NCBI RefSeq assembly: GCF_003344865.1
Contig: NZ_CP031165.1
Location: 1,865,910 to 1,929,909 of the forward strand
Direction: 5' to 3'
Length of the DNA stretch: 64,000 bases
DNA from: Euzebya pacifica
GTDB taxonomy: Bacteria; Actinomycetota; Nitriliruptoria; Euzebyales; Euzebyaceae
Shown: in pieces, positions 43,781 through 52,800 of the stretch
Layout of the letters: every line of letters begins with the position of its first letter
How positions within the stretch are numbered: the stretch's first letter is position 1
Program-made: the position numbers and the translations under genes
The notes under the pieces: generated by a model
What the model was told of the DNA's origin: nothing
Databases searched by the model: none
Seen by the model: the letters and a program-made list of their open reading frames with translations, nothing else

Positions 43781-44914
43781 ATGATGCCGACCGTGCGTGA
43801 TCTCTACGACGTGCTCGGGGTGTCCAAGGACGCCACCGACGCAGACATCAAGAAGGCCTACCGCCGCAAGGCGCGTGAGCTGCACCCCGACCAGGGTGGC
43901 GAGGAGGAGGCCTTCAAGGAGCTCTCCGCCGCCTACGAGGTGCTGAAGAACCCGCAGGCCCGCGCCAACTACGACCGCTTCGGCGACCCGCGTGGACCGG
44001 GCGGGGGCATGGGCGGCGGCGACCCGTTCGCCGGCTTCGGTGACCTGTCGGACCTCCTCAACGCCTTCTTCGGTCCCCGGGCCGGTGGCACGAGCGCCCG
44101 CCAGGACGCCTCCGGCAGCGGCCGGAACGCCATCGTCGATGTGACCGTGACCCTCCAGGAAGCCGCCATGGGCGTGGAGAAGGAGGTCGAGGTCACCCTC
44201 AACCGCACCTGCTCGACCTGTGCCGGCACCGGTGCGGCCGACGGGTCCCGGCCCGTCACGTGCAGCACCTGCCGTGGCCAGGGGGCGGTGCAGCGGGTCC
44301 GCAACGGGATCTTCGGGCAGATGTTGACCCAGACGACCTGCCCCGACTGCCAGGGCACCGGCAAGACCGTGGCCGACCCCTGCCGCGACTGCCGTGGCGA
44401 CGGGCGCCAGCAGACCACCGAGACGTTGACCATCCCCGTACCCGTGGGCATCGACGACGGTCGACGCGTCCGCCTGACGGGCCGCGGCGAGGCCGGTCGC
44501 AACGGCGGGGCGGCCGGCGACCTCTACGTCCGCGTCAACGTCGAACCCCACGACGTGTTCACCCGCGACGGCGACGACCTGCACTGCGAGCTGCGGATCT
44601 CCATGCTCCAGGCGGCCCTCGGGACCAAGCTCGACCTCGAGACCCTCCACGGGCACGAGGAAGTCGCCGTCCCCGGTGGCACCCAGTTCGGCGACGTCAT
44701 CACGCTCAAGCGCAAGGGCATGCCGCGCCTGGGCATGGACGGCCACCAGCGCGGTGACCTGTTCGTGCACTGCCGTGTCGAGACGCCCCGCAACCTCGAC
44801 CACGACGACCGCGAGCTGCTGAAGGCGATGGCCCAGCGGCGCGGCGAGCACGTCGACGAGCAGTCCGGCGGTCGGGGCTTCTTCGGACGCCTTCGCGACG
44901 CGTTCGGCGGGTGA
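43781..44914 (+). CDS. dnaJ: Chaperone protein DnaJ
   Basis: A 377-residue type I Hsp40 that stimulates DnaK ATPase and binds unfolded proteins. The J domain starts DLYDVLGVSKDATDADIKKAYRRKARELHPDQGG, with HPD intact. A Gly/Phe-rich region follows (about 70-105). The zinc-finger domain has four CxxCxGxG repeats (CSTCAGTG, CSTCRGQG, CPDCQGTG, CRDCRGDG). The two C-terminal barrels are complete. It is the second DnaJ type that accompanies hrcA in Actinobacteria. The ATG directly follows the hrcA stop, and the stop overlaps rsmE by 4 nt. Confidence 0.96.
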   Translation: MMPTVRDLYDVLGVSKDATDADIKKAYRRKARELHPDQGGEEEAFKELSAAYEVLKNPQARANYDRFGDPRGPGGGMGGGDPFAGFGDLSDLLNAFFGPRAGGTSARQDASGSGRNAIVDVTVTLQEAAMGVEKEVEVTLNRTCSTCAGTGAADGSRPVTCSTCRGQGAVQRVRNGIFGQMLTQTTCPDCQGTGKTVADPCRDCRGDGRQQTTETLTIPVPVGIDDGRRVRLTGRGEAGRNGGAAGDLYVRVNVEPHDVFTRDGDDLHCELRISMLQAALGTKLDLETLHGHEEVAVPGGTQFGDVITLKRKGMPRLGMDGHQRGDLFVHCRVETPRNLDHDDRELLKAMAQRRGEHVDEQSGGRGFFGRLRDAFGG

Positions 44915-45639
44915 CCAGGCCGGGCCTGCCCACCCGCGGTCATCACGTCTTCGTCGCGCCGTTCGGTGATGCCGACCGGGTCGTCGTCGACGGCGACGAG
45001 GGCCACCACCTGGCCGGCGTCCTCCGTGTGCGGGCCGGTCAGCCGCTGAGCCTTGCCGACAACACCGGCGCGGTGTTCGCGGCCGAGGTCGAGGCGGTCG
45101 ACCGCCGATCGGTGACGGTACGGATCGGCCAGCGGTACCACCTGGCGCGGCCGGCACCCAGCCTGTGCGTCGTCCAGAGCCTCCCCAAGGGCAAGAAGAT
45201 GGAGGAGGTCGTGCAACGCCTCACCGAGGTCGGTGTCGACCGGATCCGTCCCGTCGTGTCGGACCGGACCGTCAAGCGCCCCGACGGCAAGGCCGACCGC
45301 CTGCAGGAACGCTGGGAGGCCATCGCCCGGTCGGCGGCCCAGCAGTCGCGCCGTCCCCGCCTTCCCGTCATCGATCCGATCGGGGTGTGGCCCGTGGAAG
45401 GGGCAGTGGGCGTGGTGCTGTGGGAGGAGGCCACCACGTCGCTGTCAGAGGCGGTCCGTGCGCTGCCCGACGCCGAGGAGATCGTCGTGGCCGTCGGGCC
45501 GGAGGGCGGGTTCGGACCGAGCGAGGTCCAGGCCAGCGGCCTGACCCCGTGTGCCCTGGGCTCGACGATCCTGCGCACCGAGACCGCCGGGGTGGTCGGG
45601 GCCAGCCTCGTCGCCCATCTGCTGGACCGGATGGGCTGA
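44911..45639 (+). CDS. rsmE: 16S rRNA (uracil-1498-N3)-methyltransferase RsmE
   Basis: A 242-residue SPOUT-class methyltransferase. An N-terminal PUA-like domain (HHVFVAPFGDADRVVVDGDEGHHLAGVLRVRAGQPLSLAD) is followed by the knotted domain with QSLPKGKKMEEVVQRLTEVGVDRI, VAVGPEGGFGPSE and the C-terminal LGSTILRTETAGVVGASL. The last two form the SAM-binding trefoil knot. It methylates U1498 of 16S rRNA. GTG start overlaps the dnaJ stop (GTGA), so hrcA-dnaJ-rsmE is one operon. Confidence 0.95.
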   Translation: MTRPGLPTRGHHVFVAPFGDADRVVVDGDEGHHLAGVLRVRAGQPLSLADNTGAVFAAEVEAVDRRSVTVRIGQRYHLARPAPSLCVVQSLPKGKKMEEVVQRLTEVGVDRIRPVVSDRTVKRPDGKADRLQERWEAIARSAAQQSRRPRLPVIDPIGVWPVEGAVGVVLWEEATTSLSEAVRALPDAEEIVVAVGPEGGFGPSEVQASGLTPCALGSTILRTETAGVVGASLVAHLLDRMG

Positions 45640-45653
45640 CCAAGGAAACGGCC

Positions 45654-45682
45654 GTGGCCCCTCCCGAGGAGGGAGGGGCCAC
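45654..45682. terminator. Bidirectional terminator hairpin
   Basis: GTGGCCCCTCCC (45654-45665) pairs perfectly with GGGAGGGGCCAC (45671-45682), loop GAGGA. It lies between the convergent rsmE and nuclease genes and can serve both. Confidence 0.87.
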
Positions 45683-45702
45683 GTGATCCGGCAGGCTGGG
45701 GG

Positions 45703-48700
45703 TCAGCCGATGGCCTCGATCGCCGCCTCGCACGCCGCGGCAGCTGCCAGGCACATGACGTCGGCGTCGGCCTCGACCATGTCGGCCAGGGCCGCCAGGG
45801 TCTCCGGCGGCAGGTCGTCGCCGTTGGCCAGCAGGATCGGCGCGTCGAACACCGCAGCCGGAGCCGCGGCCGTGAAGCCACCCTCCCACGCGTCGTCGGC
45901 CTGCCCCTCGCTGATGATGACGGTGTCGGCCATGCGGTCGGGACCGAAGCCGCGTTCGGCCGCGATCCGCGCGGCCGTGGCGAAGCGGTTGTCACCAGCG
46001 ACCCGGTCGCTGGTGAAGCCCAGGCTGCGCACCGCGTCGAGGACCGCGTCGGCCAGGGCGGCAGGGCCACCGACCAACGTGGCCTCGCTGGCGATGGACG
46101 CCTCCAGGTGCGCTGCGGTGGAGTCACTCAGCATCTCGGTCTGCGACAGCAGGACCGAGCGGCCACCGTCGGCAGCCCAGCCACCGGCGGCCAGGGAGTC
46201 GGCGAACGCCTGCGTGGCGTCACCGTCGCCGGGGAAGGCACGGGCCAGGAGCGGCTGGGCGGTACCCACCAGCTCGGCCACCGCCTGGGCGGTCTCCAGA
46301 CGGGTCGGCCCGGCGATGCGACGGACGTCGAGGCCTTCCGCGGCCAGGGCGTCCTCGACGTCCTGACCGACGGCGTCGACGCCGCCGAGGATCCAGACGG
46401 CGCCCACGCCGAGCCGCTGGATCTCCTCCAGCACCTCGTCCTCGAGGGCGTCGGGGTCGTTCAGCAGCAGCGGCCGGGTGTCCTGCAGGGCACCAGAGGC
46501 CAGCGCGTCGGCGAAGACGGTGTCGCTGGCCAGCAGCGCCTCGGTGGCCACGGCCGCCGGGACGATCTGCTGGAACAACGAACGAGTGCCGTCGACGAAG
46601 GTCTGCTGGGACACCGTCACCGACGTGCAGGTCGCGTCGTCGGCACACTGCTCACGGATCGACTGGTCATCCGTCGGCGGCTCGGTGGGCTCCTCGGTGG
46701 GTGGCTCCGTGGGGGTTCCTGGGTTGCCGCCGCCGCTCCCACGGGTGGAGAGGTCCAGGCCGACGACCACGGGGTCGTGGTCGGACGCCCGATAGGCATC
46801 GGGGGCGTAGATCGGCTGGGCGGCGGACTCCCGCTCGAAGCTGGCCTCCCCGATGTCCTTGAAGTCGTCGTTGTAGTCCAGCAGCGGAACCTCGTCGGCG
46901 TTGATGTGCCATTCGGTCGCTCCGGTCACCTGGGCGGCGAGGGAGCTGTTGGCCATCGCGTAGTCGAGGTAGCCCAGCTGGCCGTCGAAGACGTAGCTGT
47001 AGGCGTCGGGCCCGACGAACGCCTCGGCCAGGTCGGTGTAGTCAGCGGCCTCCAGCGTGGTGATCGCGTCCTCCATCCGGTAGGCGTTCAGGTCGCCGAG
47101 GACGAGCACGTCGTCGTCACCGCTGCCCGTGGGGTCGGTGGCCAGGAAGTCCGCCAGCGCCGCGGCGGCGTCGTCGCGGGTCTCCGAGCAGTTGCCCTGC
47201 CCGTCGAGGGCCGATTCGTCCTCGCCGATGTCGCTGCAGTCCGAGCCCTTGGACTTCAGGTGGTTGACCGCGGCGGTGAACACCTCGCCGGAGGCGTTCT
47301 CGGTGAAGGTCTGGATGAGGGTCGGGCGGTTCTTGCTGTCGACGAACCGCGCGTCGACGGTGGAGTCCAGGATCGCGTACGCGCCGGTCGCGGTCACGGT
47401 CGCGGGCTTGTAGATGAACCCGACCTTGATCGCATCGGTGCCGATGGTGCCGGTGTCCACCTGTGCGTAGGTGCCTGCCCCCATGGCGGCGTTGAGGCCG
47501 TCGACGAGGTGCTGGACCGCGGTGGCGCTGTTCTCGATCTCGACGAGGCCGACCACGTCGGCGTCGATCGCGGCGAGGGCAGCGACGATCTTGTCCTGCT
47601 GGCGCTGCAGCTCGGCTGCGGAGTCCGCACCGCGGCAGTCCATCGTGCCGCTCGGGCCGCAGTCGCCGGAGCTGTTGCTGCTCGTGACGTCGATCGTCTC
47701 GAAGTAGTTGAGGACGTTGAAGCTGGCGACCGTCAGGTCACCACCGACGGGGTCCGGGACGGCCGTGCGGGCCGACGTGGAGTCGAAGGTGTAGTCCAGG
47801 CCGTCGATCGGGCGGACGCGCCAGGCGTCGGTACCGGACTGGCCAGCGAACGACCAGTGCATGACACCGGTCAGGCCGTTGACGGTGTCGCCGCCGCGGA
47901 CCGGTGTGGCCAGGGATAGGCCACCGGTGGGCCAGGCCGCCGAGGGGTACGGGTAGGCCTCGTCGGTGGCCCCGGTCGTGGCGTCGTTCTGGTCGTTGTT
48001 GTTGTCGTCGAGGATGATCCGGCGGGCGGCGAGCTCGTCGACGAACGCGGCGTAGCCCGCCACGCTCGGCGCGTTGTCGTGGGTGAACTGGTAGGGGCGG
48101 GAGGTCTCGGTCAGCACCAGCTGGCCGTAGCGGGCCAGCTCGAAGTACTCGCTGACCGCCAGGGTGGTCGGGAAGGTCACGACCATGCCCTCGACCGCCT
48201 CGAAGGTGGCCTCGGCGTTGGTCGGGCCGCCCGCGGGCAGCGCCACGTCGACGGCCGTGGGCAGCGGGTTGCCGCTGGAGTCGATGACGACGTCGGTCGC
48301 GCCGGTGGCGTTGACCTGGGTCATGCCGAAGAACTCGTCGGCCATTCCGCTGACCGTGACCTGGTCACCGACGGCGAGCGGCGCGGGGCAGGAGGTTTCG
48401 CAGTAGACGAAGACACCCTCGGAGGTGGTCGCGTCGGCGTCGGCGTCGGCGTCCTCCTCCTGCAGGAAGAAGCCCTCGACGGCGTCGTCGTCCTCGAACA
48501 GCGCCGTCACGATCGCGGTGACCGTGACCGCCTGGCCGTCGAGGGGAGAGGCGGCGCCGTTGCCCTGCACCTCGCTGATCAGAACGGTCTGGACCGGAGG
48601 AGGGGTGCAGGCGTTGGGCGCACCGGGCGACCCGACGACCTGGGTGTAGGTGCCGGTCTCGAGCGCCGTTCCGCCGTCCGGGCAGCGCGAGTTGCTGTGG

Positions 48701-49830
48701 TTGTCCTTGTCGCTGTTGCCGTCCTCGTTGACCTGTGGCTGGCCGGGGGTGAGGACATCGATCAGGCCGCTGTCGTCGGCATCGTTGGTGTCGTACACCA
48801 CCGCATCGACGATGTCGGTGGCGGTCACCGCCGTGCCGTTGGGGAAGTCGGTGGCATCGGCTGCGAAGAGCCCCACGGCGTCGGCCCCGTTCTGGACGAG
48901 GTCCTGGTCCGGGGTCACGTCGAGGTCGCAGTTGGCCACGTTCGCCGCGTCTCCGCAGATCACGAAGAAGCCGTCGGCGTCGGTGGACAACCCGTCGAGG
49001 TCGAAGGCTGCGTAGGAGGTGTCGTTGCTGCCGTTGAAGAGGACCACCACCAGGCCGTCCAGCGACGACGTGCCGGCGCCGCCGTCGTAGATCTCGACGA
49101 ACTCGGCGACATCGGTGCTGGGAGTGTCAGCATCGACCTCGTTGATGGTGAACGACGGCCCGCCGATGATGACGTTCGCAGCCGCCGGCGTGTTCAGCGC
49201 TTCGCCGTCGTCGGGCGTGCCGGGGAACCCGGGGAAGCCGGCGCCGTCGAAGTCGTTGCGGACCCAATCCGCGGCCACGTCGGTGTCGGTGCCGTTGGGA
49301 ATGCGGGACGCACCGCCGGGGGAGAAGCCACTGCTGCCCTCCAGGGAGGCGTCCAGGGCAGGAATGCCGTAGGTCTGGTCGCCGCCATCCCCGTCGGTGA
49401 CGGCCACCTCGTCCAGGATGTTGGTCCAGGGCGTGGCGTCCAGTGTGCCGTCGTCGTCGAGGTCCAGGTCAGTTGTGACCGCGCCGCTGAAGCCCTCGAC
49501 GAGGAGCAGCGTGAGGGTGCCGTTCTCGGTGTCCTCGGTGGACAACCAGTAGCCGTTGGCATCGGTCGAGCCGAGCGTCTCGGCGTAGTCGATGACCCCG
49601 GTGCTGCCACCGTCGCCGTCGATCTCCAGCAGCGTGAGGGCGGACAGATCCGTGGACGGGGGGCCGAGCACCTCGATGAACGCCTCTGAGTCGGTGCCGG
49701 TGTGGTTGGCGACGAACTCGTTGATCACGGGGACGACTGCCGCCCGAGCCGCCGCTGCGGGGGTCAGGGCGAGGAGGCTGGCGACCAACGCCAGCAACGC
49801 GAGGAGGACGAGTGGGCGACGGAGTGACAT
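45703..49830 (-). CDS. Extracellular ExeM/NucH-type nuclease with CWB2 repeats
   Basis: A 1375-residue exoprotein. Signal peptide at residues 1-31. Two lamin-tail-like domains follow (about 33-200, VINEFVANHTG; about 225-400, FTINEVDADTPS). Then come an OB-fold region (about 415-530) and a large endonuclease/exonuclease/phosphatase domain (about 690-1020). That domain has catalytic-type motifs SFNVLNYF, VGLVEIEN, VLGDLNAY and SDHDPVVVGL. A TEPPTEEPTEPPT linker leads to three CWB2 repeats (about 1065-1375). This is the domain order of ExeM/NucH extracellular DNases plus a wall anchor. GGAG before the ATG supports the start. TAGCGT (complement of 49879-49884) may be its -10. Confidence 0.9.
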   Translation of the reverse strand: MSLRRPLVLLALLALVASLLALTPAAAARAAVVPVINEFVANHTGTDSEAFIEVLGPPSTDLSALTLLEIDGDGGSTGVIDYAETLGSTDANGYWLSTEDTENGTLTLLLVEGFSGAVTTDLDLDDDGTLDATPWTNILDEVAVTDGDGGDQTYGIPALDASLEGSSGFSPGGASRIPNGTDTDVAADWVRNDFDGAGFPGFPGTPDDGEALNTPAAANVIIGGPSFTINEVDADTPSTDVAEFVEIYDGGAGTSSLDGLVVVLFNGSNDTSYAAFDLDGLSTDADGFFVICGDAANVANCDLDVTPDQDLVQNGADAVGLFAADATDFPNGTAVTATDIVDAVVYDTNDADDSGLIDVLTPGQPQVNEDGNSDKDNHSNSRCPDGGTALETGTYTQVVGSPGAPNACTPPPVQTVLISEVQGNGAASPLDGQAVTVTAIVTALFEDDDAVEGFFLQEEDADADADATTSEGVFVYCETSCPAPLAVGDQVTVSGMADEFFGMTQVNATGATDVVIDSSGNPLPTAVDVALPAGGPTNAEATFEAVEGMVVTFPTTLAVSEYFELARYGQLVLTETSRPYQFTHDNAPSVAGYAAFVDELAARRIILDDNNNDQNDATTGATDEAYPYPSAAWPTGGLSLATPVRGGDTVNGLTGVMHWSFAGQSGTDAWRVRPIDGLDYTFDSTSARTAVPDPVGGDLTVASFNVLNYFETIDVTSSNSSGDCGPSGTMDCRGADSAAELQRQQDKIVAALAAIDADVVGLVEIENSATAVQHLVDGLNAAMGAGTYAQVDTGTIGTDAIKVGFIYKPATVTATGAYAILDSTVDARFVDSKNRPTLIQTFTENASGEVFTAAVNHLKSKGSDCSDIGEDESALDGQGNCSETRDDAAAALADFLATDPTGSGDDDVLVLGDLNAYRMEDAITTLEAADYTDLAEAFVGPDAYSYVFDGQLGYLDYAMANSSLAAQVTGATEWHINADEVPLLDYNDDFKDIGEASFERESAAQPIYAPDAYRASDHDPVVVGLDLSTRGSGGGNPGTPTEPPTEEPTEPPTDDQSIREQCADDATCTSVTVSQQTFVDGTRSLFQQIVPAAVATEALLASDTVFADALASGALQDTRPLLLNDPDALEDEVLEEIQRLGVGAVWILGGVDAVGQDVEDALAAEGLDVRRIAGPTRLETAQAVAELVGTAQPLLARAFPGDGDATQAFADSLAAGGWAADGGRSVLLSQTEMLSDSTAAHLEASIASEATLVGGPAALADAVLDAVRSLGFTSDRVAGDNRFATAARIAAERGFGPDRMADTVIISEGQADDAWEGGFTAAAPAAVFDAPILLANGDDLPPETLAALADMVEADADVMCLAAAAACEAAIEAIG

Positions 49831-50003
49831 GGAAGCTCCAGGTGGATCGACGAGTGGGGGGTGAAGCGGTGTCGGGGGACGCTAGCAACCCTGCCGGCGA
49901 CGCGGGTGAACACCGGGGGTGCCGGTGCCGTGAACATCCTGTGGCCGGGGTGTGACGAGGCTCGCCGTCGGTGCCCGGTCCACCCATCGGGCAGGATGGC
50001 CCC

Positions 50004-52109
50004 ATGCCTGCACCCGCCACCCGCCGTGACGAGACGGTCGTCGACGTGATCCACGGGGTCAGCGTTGCCGACCCCTACCGGTGGCTGGAGGACCAGGAGT
50101 CCCCGGAGGTCGCCGAATGGGTGGCGGCGCAGAAGGCCGTCACCGACGCCCACTTGGCCGACATCCCACAACGGGGCGAGCTGCGCGAACGGCTCGCGGC
50201 AGTGTGGGACCACCCCAAGCTCGGCGTGCCCTGGCACCGCGGCGACACCTGGCTGCAGATGCGCAACAGCGGCGTCCAGGAGCAGCCGGTCCTGTGGACC
50301 GCCGACGCCCCCGACGCCGAGGGTCGCGTCCTGCTGGACCCCACCGAGCTCAGCGAGGACGGCACGGTCTCCCTCGCCGACGTGGCGCTCAGCCCCGACG
50401 GCCGGCTGCTGGCCTACGGCACCTCCGACGGCGGGTCGGACTGGATCACCTGGCACGTCCGCGACGTTGCAACCGGCACGGACCTGCCGGACGAGGTCCG
50501 GTGGGCGAAGTTCGCCAGCGCCGCCTGGCTGCCGGACTCCAGCGGCTTCTTCTACGGCGCCTACGACCCACCCGCGGCCGGCACGGAGATGGCGGCCACC
50601 AACACCCACCACCAGCTGCGCCTCCACCGACTCGGCGACGACGGCCCCGACCCCGTCGTGCACCGTCGCGACGACGAACCCGAATGGGGGTTCTCGCCCA
50701 CGGTGACCGAGGACGGACGCTGGCTGGTCGTCACGATCTGGCAGGGCACCGAGCCACGCACCCGCCTGCACCTCGCATCCCTCGACGGTGACCCCGCGCA
50801 GCCGGACATCCGCCCGTGGCTCGACGACTTCGACGGCGAGTACGGCGTCGTGGGCAACGACGGCGACACCATGTTCGTCCGGACCGATGCCGGCGCACCC
50901 GCTGGCCGACTGCTGGCCGTCGACGCGAACGACCCCGCTCGCCGCACCGAGGTGCTGCCCGAACGTCCCGAGGTGCTCGTCGCGGTCCGCTGGGTCGGAG
51001 GACGCTTCGTCGTCGTCCGTCTGGTCGACGCCGTGCACGAGCTGGCCGTCCACGACCGCGACGGTGGCCGGGCGACCGTCGTCGAGCTGCCGGACCTCGC
51101 GAGCGTCGGCAGCATCACCGGACGTCGCGACGACACGGCCGTCCACCTCTCCCTCTCCTCCTTCACCAGCGCCGCCGGGGTGCATCGGCTGGACCTGACC
51201 GCCGACCCGCCGGTCCTGCAGGAGGTCATCCCGTCGCCGGCAGGCGTGCCGGATGCGGTCACCGAACGCGTCATGGTCCCGTCGACCGACGGCGCCGTCG
51301 TGCCGATGTTCCTCGTCCGAGGCGCCGATGCGACCGGCCCCCGACCGACGATCCTCTACGGCTACGGCGGGTTCGGCATCCCGCTGACCCCCGAGTTCCG
51401 GCTGTGGTGGACCGCATGGCTGGAGCGGGGCGGCATCATCGCCGTCGGCTGCTTCCGGGGCGGGGCGGAGTACGGACGCGCGTGGCACGACGCCGGACGG
51501 CTCGACCAGAAGCACCACACCTTCGACGACGCCCTTGCCTGCGCCTCCTGGTTGGTGGACGAGGGATGGACGACGTCCCCCCAGCTGGCGATCACCGGCG
51601 GCTCCAACGGCGGGCTGACCGCTGCGGCCAGCATGATCCGGGCGCCCGAGGCCTTCGGGGCCTGCGTGCCCGAGGTGGGCGTGCTGGACCTGCTGCGGTT
51701 CCACCGGTTCACCATCGGGTGGGGGTGGACCAGCGACTACGGCGACCCCGACGACCCCGAGGACTTCCCGCGCATCCACAGGATGTCGCCCCTGCACACG
51801 ATTGCCGAGGGCGCCTGCTACCCACCGACGCTGGTCACCACCGCCGACCGCGACGACCGGGTCGTGCCGGCCCACTCCTTCAAGTTCACCGCCGCGATGC
51901 AGCGCGCCCAGGGGTGCGACAACCCGGTGCTGGCGCGGATCGACACACGGGCCGGCCACGGCGCCGGGACGCCCACGTCCAAGGTGATCGATGCCCGGGC
52001 CGACGTCCTGGCCTTCCTCGTCCACCACCTCGGTGACCCGGCCGGCCACCCCACGGCCGTGTCGGGTTCCGGCGACGGGCGGCCCATCACCCGACACGCG
52101 GAGGGCTGA
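50004..52109 (+). CDS. S9 family prolyl oligopeptidase
   Basis: A 701-residue peptidase. The N-terminal seven-bladed propeller region (about 75-410) precedes an alpha/beta hydrolase domain. The nucleophile motif is GGSNGG (Ser near 534), with Asp in TTADRDDRVVPAHS (about 617) and His in RAGHGAGTP (about 653). The start of the family is typical (VVDVIHGVSVADPYRWLED). No signal peptide, so it cleaves short peptides in the cytoplasm. The C-terminal tail (AVSGSGDGRPITRHAEG) is encoded by a dispersed palindromic repeat and is probably a late addition. The ATG at 50004 is preceded by CAGGAT ending 6 nt upstream. Confidence 0.9.
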   Translation: MPAPATRRDETVVDVIHGVSVADPYRWLEDQESPEVAEWVAAQKAVTDAHLADIPQRGELRERLAAVWDHPKLGVPWHRGDTWLQMRNSGVQEQPVLWTADAPDAEGRVLLDPTELSEDGTVSLADVALSPDGRLLAYGTSDGGSDWITWHVRDVATGTDLPDEVRWAKFASAAWLPDSSGFFYGAYDPPAAGTEMAATNTHHQLRLHRLGDDGPDPVVHRRDDEPEWGFSPTVTEDGRWLVVTIWQGTEPRTRLHLASLDGDPAQPDIRPWLDDFDGEYGVVGNDGDTMFVRTDAGAPAGRLLAVDANDPARRTEVLPERPEVLVAVRWVGGRFVVVRLVDAVHELAVHDRDGGRATVVELPDLASVGSITGRRDDTAVHLSLSSFTSAAGVHRLDLTADPPVLQEVIPSPAGVPDAVTERVMVPSTDGAVVPMFLVRGADATGPRPTILYGYGGFGIPLTPEFRLWWTAWLERGGIIAVGCFRGGAEYGRAWHDAGRLDQKHHTFDDALACASWLVDEGWTTSPQLAITGGSNGGLTAAASMIRAPEAFGACVPEVGVLDLLRFHRFTIGWGWTSDYGDPDDPEDFPRIHRMSPLHTIAEGACYPPTLVTTADRDDRVVPAHSFKFTAAMQRAQGCDNPVLARIDTRAGHGAGTPTSKVIDARADVLAFLVHHLGDPAGHPTAVSGSGDGRPITRHAEG
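52058..52100. repeat. Dispersed palindromic element, copy B, inside a coding end
   Basis: Arms CGTGTCGGG (52058-52066) and CCCGACACG (52090-52098) match those of 6614-6658. The core CGACGGGCGGCCC (52073-52085) is the reverse complement of that copy's core. It makes up the last codons of the S9 peptidase. Confidence 0.7.
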
Positions 52110-52113
52110 GGCC

Positions 52114-52740
52114 ATGGCACGCATGACCGCCCGGGAGCGACGCGACCAGCTGGTGGGGGTCGCCAAGGCCGTCTTCGCCGAGCTGGGCTACGACGGCGCG
52201 ACGGTGGAGGAGATCGCCGCACGCGCGGGGGTGTCCAAGCCCGTCCTGTACGAACACTTCGGCGGCAAGGAAGGGATCTACGCCGTCGTCGTCGACCGCG
52301 AGTCGACGCGCCTGCTGGACAAGATCACCTCCTACATCCACGGCGAGGCGGGCGGACGGCAGATGGTCCACGCCTCGGCCATGGCGTTCCTGCACTACAT
52401 CGAGGAGGACCCCGACGGCTTCCGGGTCCTTACCCGCGACTCCCCGTCCAGCCTCGGCACCGGCGGCATCGGCGGTCTGCTTGCCGACATCGCCGCCAAG
52501 GCCGAAGGGGTGCTGCAGGACTTCTTCGTCCGCAGCGGCCTGGACCCCGACAGCGCGATCATCTACGCCGGCGGGCTGGTCGGGATGGTGGCACATGTCG
52601 GCGCATGGTGGGCACCGGTGCAGCAACCCGACGCGGCGACGGTCGCCGCCCACATCACCGCTTTGGCCTACCACGGCCTCAAGGGGCTGCCGTCCAACCC
52701 GGTGGCCTCCCTCGACCTGCCGACACCCACGTCGGAATAG
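52114..52740 (+). CDS. TetR-family transcriptional regulator
   Basis: A 208-residue regulator. The N-terminal HTH is clear: RRDQLVGVAKAVFAELGYDGATVEEIAARAGVSKPVLYEHFGGKEGIYAVVV. The C-terminal ligand domain has no family motif I can name. It starts 4 nt after the S9 peptidase stop, so it may be read with it. Its target is unknown. The tandem palindromes before the desaturase 4.6 kb away are the size expected of TetR-type operators, but that link is a guess. Confidence 0.88.
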   Translation: MARMTARERRDQLVGVAKAVFAELGYDGATVEEIAARAGVSKPVLYEHFGGKEGIYAVVVDRESTRLLDKITSYIHGEAGGRQMVHASAMAFLHYIEEDPDGFRVLTRDSPSSLGTGGIGGLLADIAAKAEGVLQDFFVRSGLDPDSAIIYAGGLVGMVAHVGAWWAPVQQPDAATVAAHITALAYHGLKGLPSNPVASLDLPTPTSE

Positions 52741-52800
52741 TCATCGAGATGACAAGGACCAGGTCTCACGAGCCGGTTTCATCTGCCGATCTGGACGAAC

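Noticed and set aside
48424-48452. Separate repeat element
   Set aside because: The GTCGGC repeats only encode an Asp-Ala run inside the nuclease gene.
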